Positions 39,216 to 47,918 of a stretch of DNA of 64,000 nt are shown piece after piece. A program made the position numbers and the translations under genes. Source of the DNA: an uncultured Pelagibacteraceae bacterium (GTDB lineage Bacteria > Pseudomonadota > Alphaproteobacteria > Pelagibacterales > Pelagibacteraceae); the NCBI GenBank assembly GCA_902569405.1, contig CACFTX010000004.1, forward strand, positions 55,569 through 119,568. Direction: 5' to 3'. The notes under the pieces are model-generated. The model did not search any database and was not told the origin of the DNA. It worked only from the letters and a program-made list of their open reading frames with translations. The first letter of the stretch is position 1. Each line of letters begins with the position of its first letter.

Positions 39216-42200
39216 TTAAATTACTTCTTTAATTTGTGATTTTAAACTTATTGGATTTTCTAACTTATTAATCATTTCTTTTGGACAAATTTGTAAAAAG
39301 TTTAATATTTCAGCATTAAAATTTTCAAATATTTTTTTTGCTAAAAATGAATTAGTTTCATTAAAATGTTCTTTAACTAATTTTTTTAAATAGTTTATCC
39401 AATACTTTGTCTCTACAGACTGCCAAATAACAGTTTCAGAATTTACTCTTTTTTCAAATTGATTTTTAGGATCATATACAAATGCCATACCTCCTGTCAT
39501 TCCTGCTGCAAAATTATCTCCCACTTCTCCAAGAATGACCACGGTTCCTCCTGTCATATATTCACAACCGTTAGAATCGCATCCTTCTATAACTGAAATT
39601 GCTCCTGAATTTCTCACGGCAAATCTTTCTCCGGCCTGACCTGCAGCAAATAATTTTCCTCCGGTAGCACCATACAATACTGTATTTCCGATAATTGTAT
39701 TTTCATAAGAAACTAAATTACTATCTTTTGGTAACTTAACTGAAATTGAAGCTCCTGATAAACCCTTGGCGACATAATCATTTGCATCACCTTCAAGTAA
39801 AAGTTTTAAACCTTTTATTCCAAAAGCACCAAATGATTGTCCCGCTGAACCTCTAAATTTTAAAGTTAAAAAATTTTCATCTAATTTATTGAAGCCATAT
39901 TTTTTTAGTAAATAGTGAGATATTCTTGTTCCAACTGCTCTATGAGTATTTTTAATATTAAATTCTTTTTCAATTAAATTTATTTTTCCAATTTTATCTT
40001 CAATTTCAGGAAATATTTCTTGGTCTAAAGTATCTGGAACTTTATTAATATTTTTTGTCTCACAATATCTTTTATGATCACCAGGATCAGGCAAAATAAA
40101 AAGTGGATGTAAATCTAAGTCATCTAAATTTGAAGATCCAGTACTAACTTGTTTTAATAAATCTGTTCTTCCAATAATCTCTTTTAATGTTTTGAAGCCC
40201 AGTTCAGCTAATATTTCTCTTACCTCTTCAGCAATAAATGTAAATAAATTTACAACTTTTTCAGGCGTCCCACTAAATTTTTCTCTTAAATTTTTATCTT
40301 GCGTACAAATACCAACTGGACATGTATTTGAATGACACTGTCTAACCATAATGCATCCCATGGCAACAAGTGCTGTTGTTGCTATTCCATATTCTTCAGC
40401 ACCCATCATTGCCGCAATAACTACGTCTCTTCCTGTTTTTATTCCGCCGTCAGTTTTTAAAGTAACACTATCTCTTAAATTGTTTAAAGTTAACACCTGA
40501 TTTGCTTCTGTTAATCCCATCTCCCATGGAATTCCAACATACTTAACACTAGTTTGTGGAGTTGCTCCTGTTCCGCCATTATGTCCAGAGATTAATATTA
40601 TATCAGCTTTAGCTTTAGCAACGCCTGCAGCGATTGTTCCTATTCCTGACGATGCAACTAACTTTACACCTACTCTAGCTTTTGGATTAACTTGTTTTAA
40701 ATCGTAAATTAATTGAGCTAAATCTTCTATAGAATAAATATCATGGTGTGGTGGAGGAGATATTAATGTAACTCCAGGAGTTGAATGTCTCAATTTAGCA
40801 ATTTCACTAGTTACTTTAAAACCTGGTAATTGTCCCCCTTCTCCAGGCTTGGCTCCTTGAGCAATTTTAATTTCTATTTCATTACAATTATTTAAATAAT
40901 TAATTGTTACACCAAATCTTGCGGAAGCAATTTGTTTTACTCTTGAGTTTGCATTGTCTTTATTTTCCATTAAAATAAATCTTTTTTCGTCTTCTCCTCC
41001 TTCACCGCTGCATGATGCTCCTTTAATTCTATTCATTGCTATAGCTAAAGTTTCATGAGCTTCTTTTGATAAAGCACCATGAGACATACTACCACTTCCA
41101 AATCTTTTTAAAATTTCTGATGCTGGCTCAACCTCTGAAACACCTATTGAAGATTTTAAATATCTTTTTCTAAAATCAATCAAATCTCTTATATTTATAG
41201 GTGGAAGATCATAAATTCCTTTTGCATATTTTTTATAAGCATTAAATGAATTGTTTGTAACAGCGCTTTGAAGTAAATGAATTAGCTTACCTTGATATTG
41301 ATGTGTTTCGCCATTTTTTCTATACTTATAAATTCCACCAATAGGTAATATGCTCTCATTGTTCTGGAAAGCTTGTTTATGAATATGTTTTACCTTTTTT
41401 TCTATACCAATTAAACCAATACCGGAAATTTTTGAAGTTACTCCCTGAAAATATTCAGAAACTATTGTTCTACTTAATCCAACTGCTTCAAAATTACATC
41501 CGCCTCTATAAGAGCTTAAAACAGAAATTCCCATTTTAGACATTATTTTTAAAAGTCCAGAATTTACTGACTTAATGTATCTTTCAATACACTCCTCATG
41601 TCTAAATTTTCCAAAAAGTTTTTTTTCAAACCTTTGATATAAACTGTCTAGTGCTAAATATGGGTTAACAGTAGTAGCTCCAACTCCTAAAAGTGTTGCA
41701 AATGAATGTGTATCTAGAGCTTCTCCGGTCTGAGCATTTATAGAAACATAACCTCTCAATTTATTTTTTATTAAATGTTTATTAACCGCTCCGACACATA
41801 AAAGCATTGGAATTGGTATTTTTTCTTCAGATATTTTTTGATCTGTAAGTATCAATTGTGTTGCTCCTTGCCTCACAGCAATTTCTGATTCTTGTAGAAT
41901 ATTTTGCAAAGATTCTTCAAGAATTTGATCGTGTGCAAAAGTACAATCAATAATTTTCGAGTTATTGCCAAAAAACTTTGTAAATTTTTCAAATTGTGAA
42001 TTTGACAATATAGGACTTTCCAAAACATAAATATTATCTTTTGTTAACTTGTCAAAATCTAAAATATTTCCTAAATTTCCAAATCTTGTCTTCAAACTCA
42101 TAACTTTATTTTCTCTAAGTGAATCAATAGGTGGATTGGTAACTTGGCTAAAGTTTTGCCTAAAAAAATGATACAGTGGTCTATAATGGTCAGACAAAAC

Positions 42201-43721
42201 AGCAAGAGGGGTATCATCTCCCATTGATCCCACCGCCTCCTTAGCATCTTCTATCATTGGATGAAGAACAAGCTCAAGATCTTCAATGCTCATTCCAAAA
42301 GCATGTTGCCTTTTTCTTAATTCAGATCCAGTAAAAATAAATTTTTCCTTATGAATTGTTATTTTTTTATCAAGATCAACTATTTGACTATTAAAATGCT
42401 TAAATTCTTTTGCTAAATAATTTTTAATTTCATTATTATTAAAAACTTTTCCTTTGTTTATTCTTATTCCAATAATTTCTCCTGGACCCAGTCTTCCTTT
42501 GGAGACGATTCTCTTTTGATCTAATTCAATCATCCCTGTTTCAGAACCTGCAAAAAGCAATTTATCTTTCGTTATGGTATATCTTAAAGGACGTAGCCCA
42601 TTTCTATCATTCGCAACAATTGCCCATTCGTTATCAGTTGCTGCAATTGCCGCAGGACCATCCCATGGTTCCATTGTGCTATTTAAAAAATTAAATAATC
42701 TTTGGTGATCTTTTGGTAAAACTTTACTTTTTTTAGACCATGCGTCTGGAATTAACATTAATTTTGCTAGAGGTGCAGATTGTCCTGAAATATTCAATAA
42801 TTCAAAAACATTATCTAAAGCAGCAGAATCTGAGGCTCCTGGTTGTATTACTGGTTTTAAATTTTCTATGTTTTCAAACAATGGACTTTTCATTTCATCT
42901 TCATGAACTTTCATCCAATTACAGTTTCCTCTAAAAGTATTTATTTCTCCATTATGAGCAATAGCTCTAAAAGGCTGTGCCAAATCCCAGCTTGGAAATG
43001 TATTTGTAGAAAATCTTTGATGAAAAATTGCAAACCTTGATACAAATCTTTCATCATCTAAATCTGGATAAAAATCAGATAAAGTTTCTGCTAAAAACAT
43101 TCCTTTATAAATTATCGACTTTGAACTTAAGGAACAGATATAGAAACCATCAAAGTTTTGTTTTATAACTTTTTTTTCTATTCTTCTTCTAATTTCATAA
43201 AGATTTCTTTCCAATTTTTTATCAATCAGATTTTTATCATTATGTTTAAATAATATTTGGGTAATTTCAGGTCTATTACTTTTTGCTTTTTCACCTAAAA
43301 CTTTTGTATTTATTGGAACTTGTCTCCACCCATAAATTTTAAAGTTTGATTGAGTCAACTCTTTTTCAACTATAGTCTTACAGCCTTCTTGGACATTAAA
43401 ATTATCTCTTGGCAAAAAAATCATACCTACACATATTTCGGAGTTGTCGTGCTTATGTCCTTTAGTTTCTATCTTTTCAACGAAAAAGTCATAGGGAATT
43501 TCAACATGTAATCCTGCTCCATCTCCTGTTTTGCCATCGGCATCAACGGCTCCTCTATGCCATACTGATTTCAAAGCTTGAATTCCATATTTAACGATTT
43601 TTCTTGATTTTTTACCTTCGGTTGATGCAACTAATCCCACTCCGCATGCGTCGTGTTCCATTTGCTTTGAATAAACATGTCCTTCTTCAAGAATTTTAAG
43701 ATTTTCTTTATATTTTTTCAT
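39216..43721 (-). CDS. gltB: Glutamate synthase (NADPH) large subunit
   Basis: 1501 aa, full length. A short propeptide precedes the Ntn-type amidotransferase Cys (HDACGVGLVAS, C26). Then come the central domain, the FMN-binding synthase domain (VKLVASSGIGTIAAGVAKAK, SGHNGGTGATP) and the 3Fe-4S Cys region (GCIMVRQCHSNTCPVGICTQ). It ends in a Gly-rich beta-helix (GGTVVILGEVGDNFAAGMTGG). It makes two glutamates from glutamine and 2-oxoglutarate. It follows gltD with a TAATG overlap. Confidence 0.98.
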   Translation of the reverse strand: MKKYKENLKILEEGHVYSKQMEHDACGVGLVASTEGKKSRKIVKYGIQALKSVWHRGAVDADGKTGDGAGLHVEIPYDFFVEKIETKGHKHDNSEICVGMIFLPRDNFNVQEGCKTIVEKELTQSNFKIYGWRQVPINTKVLGEKAKSNRPEITQILFKHNDKNLIDKKLERNLYEIRRRIEKKVIKQNFDGFYICSLSSKSIIYKGMFLAETLSDFYPDLDDERFVSRFAIFHQRFSTNTFPSWDLAQPFRAIAHNGEINTFRGNCNWMKVHEDEMKSPLFENIENLKPVIQPGASDSAALDNVFELLNISGQSAPLAKLMLIPDAWSKKSKVLPKDHQRLFNFLNSTMEPWDGPAAIAATDNEWAIVANDRNGLRPLRYTITKDKLLFAGSETGMIELDQKRIVSKGRLGPGEIIGIRINKGKVFNNNEIKNYLAKEFKHFNSQIVDLDKKITIHKEKFIFTGSELRKRQHAFGMSIEDLELVLHPMIEDAKEAVGSMGDDTPLAVLSDHYRPLYHFFRQNFSQVTNPPIDSLRENKVMSLKTRFGNLGNILDFDKLTKDNIYVLESPILSNSQFEKFTKFFGNNSKIIDCTFAHDQILEESLQNILQESEIAVRQGATQLILTDQKISEEKIPIPMLLCVGAVNKHLIKNKLRGYVSINAQTGEALDTHSFATLLGVGATTVNPYLALDSLYQRFEKKLFGKFRHEECIERYIKSVNSGLLKIMSKMGISVLSSYRGGCNFEAVGLSRTIVSEYFQGVTSKISGIGLIGIEKKVKHIHKQAFQNNESILPIGGIYKYRKNGETHQYQGKLIHLLQSAVTNNSFNAYKKYAKGIYDLPPINIRDLIDFRKRYLKSSIGVSEVEPASEILKRFGSGSMSHGALSKEAHETLAIAMNRIKGASCSGEGGEDEKRFILMENKDNANSRVKQIASARFGVTINYLNNCNEIEIKIAQGAKPGEGGQLPGFKVTSEIAKLRHSTPGVTLISPPPHHDIYSIEDLAQLIYDLKQVNPKARVGVKLVASSGIGTIAAGVAKAKADIILISGHNGGTGATPQTSVKYVGIPWEMGLTEANQVLTLNNLRDSVTLKTDGGIKTGRDVVIAAMMGAEEYGIATTALVAMGCIMVRQCHSNTCPVGICTQDKNLREKFSGTPEKVVNLFTFIAEEVREILAELGFKTLKEIIGRTDLLKQVSTGSSNLDDLDLHPLFILPDPGDHKRYCETKNINKVPDTLDQEIFPEIEDKIGKINLIEKEFNIKNTHRAVGTRISHYLLKKYGFNKLDENFLTLKFRGSAGQSFGAFGIKGLKLLLEGDANDYVAKGLSGASISVKLPKDSNLVSYENTIIGNTVLYGATGGKLFAAGQAGERFAVRNSGAISVIEGCDSNGCEYMTGGTVVILGEVGDNFAAGMTGGMAFVYDPKNQFEKRVNSETVIWQSVETKYWINYLKKLVKEHFNETNSFLAKKIFENFNAEILNFLQICPKEMINKLENPISLKSQIKEVI

Positions 43722-45163
43722 TAAGCAACTTTTTTACTTTCATTTTCTTTTTTTTCTAAATATTTTCTAATTGAAATAGCTGCATCTCTTCCATCTTTGA
43801 TTGCCCAAACAACCAATGAAGCCCCCCTAATGATATCTCCTGCTGCAAAAACTCCACTTAAATTTGTTTCCATAGTATCAAAATTTGTTTTTAAAGTTCC
43901 CCACTTAGTAACTTTTAAATTTTCAGCACCAAATAGATTTGGAAGATCTTCTGGATCAAATCCTAAAGCTTTAATAATCATGTTTGTTTTAATTGAAAAC
44001 TGAGAGTCTTTTTGAATTTCTGGTTTTCGTCTCCCACTTTCATCTGGTTGACCTAATTTAATTTTATTTGCAAGTAAACTTTCAACTTTATTTTTACCTA
44101 AAAACTCTTTGGGGTTAGATAGCCACACAAATTCTACTCCTTCTTCTTCGGCATTGAAGACTTCTCTTGCGGAACCCGGCATGTTTTCTTTGTCTCTTCT
44201 ATAAATACATTTTACCGATTTGGCATTCTGTCTAATAGATGTTCTTACACAATCCATTGCTGTATCTCCACCACCTATCACAACAACATCTTTTCCTTCA
44301 GCATTCAATGTACCATTATCAAAAAGCTCAACTTTATCACCCAAACCTTTTTTATTTGATGCTGTTAAGAATTCCATAGCGGGAAATATATTTTCTAAAT
44401 CATTACCCGGTAATTCAATTTCTCTAGCTTTATAAACACCAGTAGCAATTAAAATTGCATCGTGCTCATCTCTTAATTTTTCAAGCGATGTTTTTTTTCC
44501 TACTTCAAAATTATGAAAAAATTTAATTCTACCTTCTTTAAGTAGATTTATTCTTCTTTCTACAACGAATTTTTCTAATTTAAAATTTGGAATACCATAA
44601 ATTAATAAACCACCGGCTCTATCGTATCTATCATAAACTGAAATTTGATATCCAAAACTTCTTAGTTGTTCAGCTGCAGCTAAGCCAGCGGGTCCTGCGC
44701 CAATAATACCGACACTAAAATTTTTTTCTTTTTTTACTTTGATCGGAGTAATCCATCCGTTGTCCCATGCATTTTCTGTAATATATTTTTCGACAGAACC
44801 TATAGTTACAGTTCCATGTCCTGATTTTTCAATAACACAATTTCCTTCACACAAACGATCTTGTGGACAAATTCTTCCACAAACTTCAGGCATATTGTTT
44901 GTGCTTTGAGATAATTCGTATGCTTCTTTTAACCTTCCTTCTGCGGTCAGTTTCAACCAATCAGGAATGTTATTGCTTAAAGGACAATGAACTTGACAAA
45001 AGGGAACACCGCATTGTGAGCATCTGCTAGATTGTTCTTTTGCTTTTTCATTAATAAAATCTTTATAAATTTCATTAAAGTCTTCTTTTCGATGATCAAC
45101 ATCTCTTTTTGGAGGACTTTGTTGATCAATTTTGACAAATTTTAGCATTTTATCAGACATCAT
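43721..45163 (-). CDS. gltD: Glutamate synthase (NADPH) small subunit
   Basis: 480 aa. N-terminal 4Fe-4S cysteines are SRCSQCGVPFCQVHCPL (C48, C51, C56, C60) with a second group CGRICPQDRLCEGNC. FAD binding is GIIGAGPAGLAAAEQL, and NADPH binding is VVIGGGDTAMDCVRT. It feeds electrons from NADPH to GltB. The first of two adjacent ATGs is used; an AAAGGG ribosome-binding site precedes it. Upstream lies a palindrome-rich control region shared with uppP. Confidence 0.97.
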   Translation of the reverse strand: MMSDKMLKFVKIDQQSPPKRDVDHRKEDFNEIYKDFINEKAKEQSSRCSQCGVPFCQVHCPLSNNIPDWLKLTAEGRLKEAYELSQSTNNMPEVCGRICPQDRLCEGNCVIEKSGHGTVTIGSVEKYITENAWDNGWITPIKVKKEKNFSVGIIGAGPAGLAAAEQLRSFGYQISVYDRYDRAGGLLIYGIPNFKLEKFVVERRINLLKEGRIKFFHNFEVGKKTSLEKLRDEHDAILIATGVYKAREIELPGNDLENIFPAMEFLTASNKKGLGDKVELFDNGTLNAEGKDVVVIGGGDTAMDCVRTSIRQNAKSVKCIYRRDKENMPGSAREVFNAEEEGVEFVWLSNPKEFLGKNKVESLLANKIKLGQPDESGRRKPEIQKDSQFSIKTNMIIKALGFDPEDLPNLFGAENLKVTKWGTLKTNFDTMETNLSGVFAAGDIIRGASLVVWAIKDGRDAAISIRKYLEKKENESKKVA

Positions 45164-45180
45164 TAACCCTTTAAAAAATC

Positions 45181-45192
45181 ATGATATATCAT
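45181..45192. promoter_or_regulatory. 12-bp perfect palindrome upstream of gltD
   Basis: ATGATATATCAT at 45181-45192 is self-complementary and sits 17 nt upstream of the gltD start on the minus strand. It could be a regulator site or a leader element; AT-rich palindromes arise easily by chance. Confidence 0.3.
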
Positions 45193-45217
45193 TGATTTTA
45201 CTAATAAAAAGGAAAAC

Positions 45218-45238
45218 AAGGTCAGTAAATATGACCTT
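45218..45238. promoter_or_regulatory. Interrupted palindrome, candidate operator in the gltD/uppP divergent region
   Basis: AAGGTCA (45218-45224) and TGACCTT (45232-45238) form 7-bp inverted half-sites with a 7-nt spacer, centred about 65 nt upstream of gltD and 118 nt upstream of uppP. Spacing, symmetry and GC content above the background suggest binding of a dimeric regulator, perhaps nitrogen-linked given gltBD. No known consensus is matched. Confidence 0.4.
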
Positions 45239-45254
45239 TATTTATCGAAAAATG

Positions 45255-45307
45255 GCTAAATATTTAGCTTTTTCTAATTTCACATACCTCATATTCCGCC
45301 ACGGAAT
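45255..45307. promoter_or_regulatory. Two further inverted repeats upstream of uppP
   Basis: GCTAAATATTTAGC (45255-45268) is a perfect 14-bp palindrome followed by a T run, and ATTCCG-CCA-CGGAAT (45293-45307) is a 6-bp stem with a 3-nt loop. Together with the sites nearer gltD they make four inverted repeats in about 130 nt. The first could act as a weak terminator; the second could be a leader hairpin or operator for uppP. Confidence 0.35.
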
Positions 45308-45345
45308 TGTTTTATTTGACCGATATTTAAGCTACCAAGTAAATT

Positions 45346-46113
45346 ATGTTTGTAAACTTCTTTGAAATAGTAATTTTATCCATTGTTCAAGGAATCTCGG
45401 AATTTTTACCAGTTAGTTCTTCTGCTCATCTATTTATAATTTCTGAAATTTATGAATTTAAATCTCAAGCTTTATTAATAGATATAGGTCTGCATCTAGG
45501 ATCCCTGTTGGCAATAATATTTTATTTTCGAAATGATCTTTTAGATATTTTAAATAATAAAAGTTTACTTTTGTTAATAATTCTAGGTTCAATACCTTTA
45601 ATAATTTTTGGACTCATAGTTTATAAAACTGGATTAATAAATTATTTCAGAAACGTTCAAGTTATATCTTGGACAACTTTGGTTTTTGCTTTAATTTTAT
45701 ACTTCGCAGATAAATTTGAAGTTAAAAAAAAGTTCGAAACTGATTTAAACATCAAATCTATTTTAATAATTGGAATTTTTCAAATACTTGCACTGGTGCC
45801 TGGAGTAAGTAGATCAGGAATTGTAATTACTGTTGGAAGACTTCTAAATTTTGATAGATATGACTCAACTAAAATATCTTTTTATTTATCAATACCTGCT
45901 ATAACTGGAGCAAGTTTTTTAGGTTTAAAAGATCTTGTAAATGAAAATATAGATTTTAATATTGGAATTTTAATTTCTATAATACTCTCTTTTATATTTT
46001 CACTTTTAACAATTAAATATTTTTTGATTTTTGTAAAAAAATTTACAATGAATTTATTTATTTTTTACAGGATATTTTTATCGTTAATACTATTTTATAT
46101 AGTTTATTTCTAA
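45346..46113 (+). CDS. uppP: Undecaprenyl-diphosphatase
   Basis: 255 aa polytopic inner-membrane protein, slightly short for the family (about 265-275). Both active-site motifs are intact: SEFLPVSSSAHL (18-29, Glu/Ser/His) and LVPGVSRSG (about 150-158). It removes the terminal phosphate of undecaprenyl pyrophosphate, recycling the lipid carrier for peptidoglycan and LPS. It converges on the DMT transporter gene with a 4-nt overlap. Confidence 0.96.
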   Translation: MFVNFFEIVILSIVQGISEFLPVSSSAHLFIISEIYEFKSQALLIDIGLHLGSLLAIIFYFRNDLLDILNNKSLLLLIILGSIPLIIFGLIVYKTGLINYFRNVQVISWTTLVFALILYFADKFEVKKKFETDLNIKSILIIGIFQILALVPGVSRSGIVITVGRLLNFDRYDSTKISFYLSIPAITGASFLGLKDLVNENIDFNIGILISIILSFIFSLLTIKYFLIFVKKFTMNLFIFYRIFLSLILFYIVYF

Positions 46114-46997
46114 GTTTTTTTTATCTCTGGAATAATTTGAGAAATTAAGACACCAATTAAAATAAAGCAACAACCTAAAATATTATTAAAGTTTAAAACT
46201 TGACTTAAAATAATCCATGCTGCTACTGTTGCAAATACTCCTTCAAGTGAAAAAATTATTGCAGAGGGTGCTGGCTGAATATTTTTTTGAGCATAGATTT
46301 GAAGAACAAAAGCAATACCTCCCGATAAAACACCAGCATAAAGAATTTGTATTTTTTGATTTAAAATATTCACAAGAATAAATTCCTCATAAAATAATGC
46401 TAAAATAATTGAGCATATTGAAACTACCAATGTTTGAACCAGGCCAATTAAGATTGGGGCATTAAACTCTTCAACTATTATTCCAATAAAAATTATATGT
46501 AAACTCCAAAATAAAGCTCCAATCAATACCAAAGAATCACCAAGTCTTACTGTAGCATCCTGAAAATTTGTTAAAAAATAACCGCCAATTACGCACAAAA
46601 TAACTGCAGGCCATACACTCCAATGTATTGTTTTTTTAAATAAAAAAAAAACTATTATTGGCACCATGGGAACATAAAAAATCGTAAAAAAAGCTGCGTT
46701 AGCAACATCAGTATATAAAAGTGCTACTTGCTGTAAAGCAGACGCTAAAAATAAAAATATACCTATTAAAATTGCAAGATAAATAAATTTAGATCTATTT
46801 TTTGAAATGATTGTTGCGGTATTTTTTTTTTCTAAAATTAAATAAAAAGGAATTAATGCCAGAAAACCTACAAAAAATCTCACTGCATTAAATACATATG
46901 GACCAATAAATTCCATTCCTGTGTCTTGAGCTATAAAAGTGGTGCCCCATATTAATGTACAGAGAAAAGCACTGGCAATTGAAGCGGATTTAGACAT
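46110..46997 (-). CDS. DMT-superfamily (EamA) transporter
   Basis: 295 aa, ten hydrophobic helices in two EamA repeats. The first begins ASAFLCTLIWGTTFIAQDTG and the second begins near DSLVLIGALFWSLHIIF; SALQQVALLYTDVANAAFF is typical of helix 3-4. EamA proteins export or import small metabolites such as amino acids; the substrate is unknown. It is the last gene of a minus-strand group that starts with the E1 gene, 5 nt after the E2 gene, suggesting one transcript. Confidence 0.9.
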   Translation of the reverse strand: MSKSASIASAFLCTLIWGTTFIAQDTGMEFIGPYVFNAVRFFVGFLALIPFYLILEKKNTATIISKNRSKFIYLAILIGIFLFLASALQQVALLYTDVANAAFFTIFYVPMVPIIVFFLFKKTIHWSVWPAVILCVIGGYFLTNFQDATVRLGDSLVLIGALFWSLHIIFIGIIVEEFNAPILIGLVQTLVVSICSIILALFYEEFILVNILNQKIQILYAGVLSGGIAFVLQIYAQKNIQPAPSAIIFSLEGVFATVAAWIILSQVLNFNNILGCCFILIGVLISQIIPEIKKT

Positions 46998-47002
46998 TTA
47001 TG

Positions 47003-47917
47003 TTATATAGCTAACCTATAAGCAAAATTTTTACCAAGATTTTCTTTAAGCTCATTGTTAAACCTGGCAGCTTCAGCGCCATCGATAATCCTATGATCAT
47101 AAGATAATGATAATGGTAGCATTTTCCTAGCTCGAAACTGTCCGTCTATAAAAACTTGTTTTTTTCTTAATCTTCCAATGCCTAATATTGCTACCTCAGG
47201 ATAATTTATTATTGGAGTAAAATAAGAACCTCCTATACCACCTAGGCTTGTTATAGTCATTGATCCGCCAAAAAATTCTTTTTTATCAATTTTTAACTTC
47301 CTACATTTGTCACTTATAATTTTTAGTTCTTCACTTAATTGATTTATATTTTTTTTATTTACATCTCTTATTTTAGGCACCATTAAGCCATGCTCTGTGT
47401 CTACAGCTATACCGATATGATAATATTTTTTTAACGTCATCTTTCCCTGGTCTATATCATCAATCGATGAGTTAAATAATGGAAATTTTTTAAGTGTGGC
47501 GACTAATGCTTTTGTTATAAATGCTAGTGGAGTGATTTTTTTTCTTTCACCTGTATAGATGTCCTTTAGAGAAACTCTAAAATTTTCCATTTCAGTTACA
47601 TCCGCTTCATCATGATTTGTAACATGAGGTATTGTTGTCCATGAATTTACAAGATGCTTTGCGGCTATTTGTTTTATTCTTGGAATATCTTTTATTTCTA
47701 TTTTTCCAAAATTAGAATGTGGAAATTCATTTCTAAAATTATTCTTTTGAGAAATTATTTTTTGGGAAAATTTTTCTTTAACATGTTTTTTAATATCGGT
47801 TTCTATAACTCTACCTTCTCTTTCGCTTCCTGAAACTAAATTTATATCTAGTCCTAATTCTCTTGCAAATTTTCTTGCTTTTGGGCTTGCTGGAACTCTG
47901 TTCTTTTTCTCTGACAT
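47003..47917 (-). CDS. Pyruvate dehydrogenase E2 (dihydrolipoamide acetyltransferase) without lipoyl domain
   Basis: 304 aa from the ATG at 47917, 1 nt after the E1 stop. The frame is open further upstream, but the extra 22 residues overlap E1 and do not look like E2. It holds only a peripheral-subunit-binding domain (RVPASPKARKFARELGLDI, about 7-45) and the acetyltransferase core with SLSYDHRIIDGAEAARF (catalytic His/Asp) and EHGLMVPKIRDV. The N-terminal lipoyl domain normal for E2 is absent; it is instead on the neighbouring E1. Expected role: transfer of acetyl from lipoamide to CoA. Confidence 0.9.
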   Translation of the reverse strand: MSEKKNRVPASPKARKFARELGLDINLVSGSEREGRVIETDIKKHVKEKFSQKIISQKNNFRNEFPHSNFGKIEIKDIPRIKQIAAKHLVNSWTTIPHVTNHDEADVTEMENFRVSLKDIYTGERKKITPLAFITKALVATLKKFPLFNSSIDDIDQGKMTLKKYYHIGIAVDTEHGLMVPKIRDVNKKNINQLSEELKIISDKCRKLKIDKKEFFGGSMTITSLGGIGGSYFTPIINYPEVAILGIGRLRKKQVFIDGQFRARKMLPLSLSYDHRIIDGAEAARFNNELKENLGKNFAYRLAI

Positions 47918-47918
47918 T

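Noticed and set aside
45164..45345. Riboswitch (glycine or SAM type) ahead of gltD
   Set aside because: I looked for conserved riboswitch cores because this lineage uses glycine riboswitches; only short palindromes are present.
45132..45365. 77-codon frame spanning the gltD start and the uppP spacer
   Set aside because: Starts inside gltD on the opposite strand, runs through the palindrome-rich control region and ends inside uppP; no protein family features.
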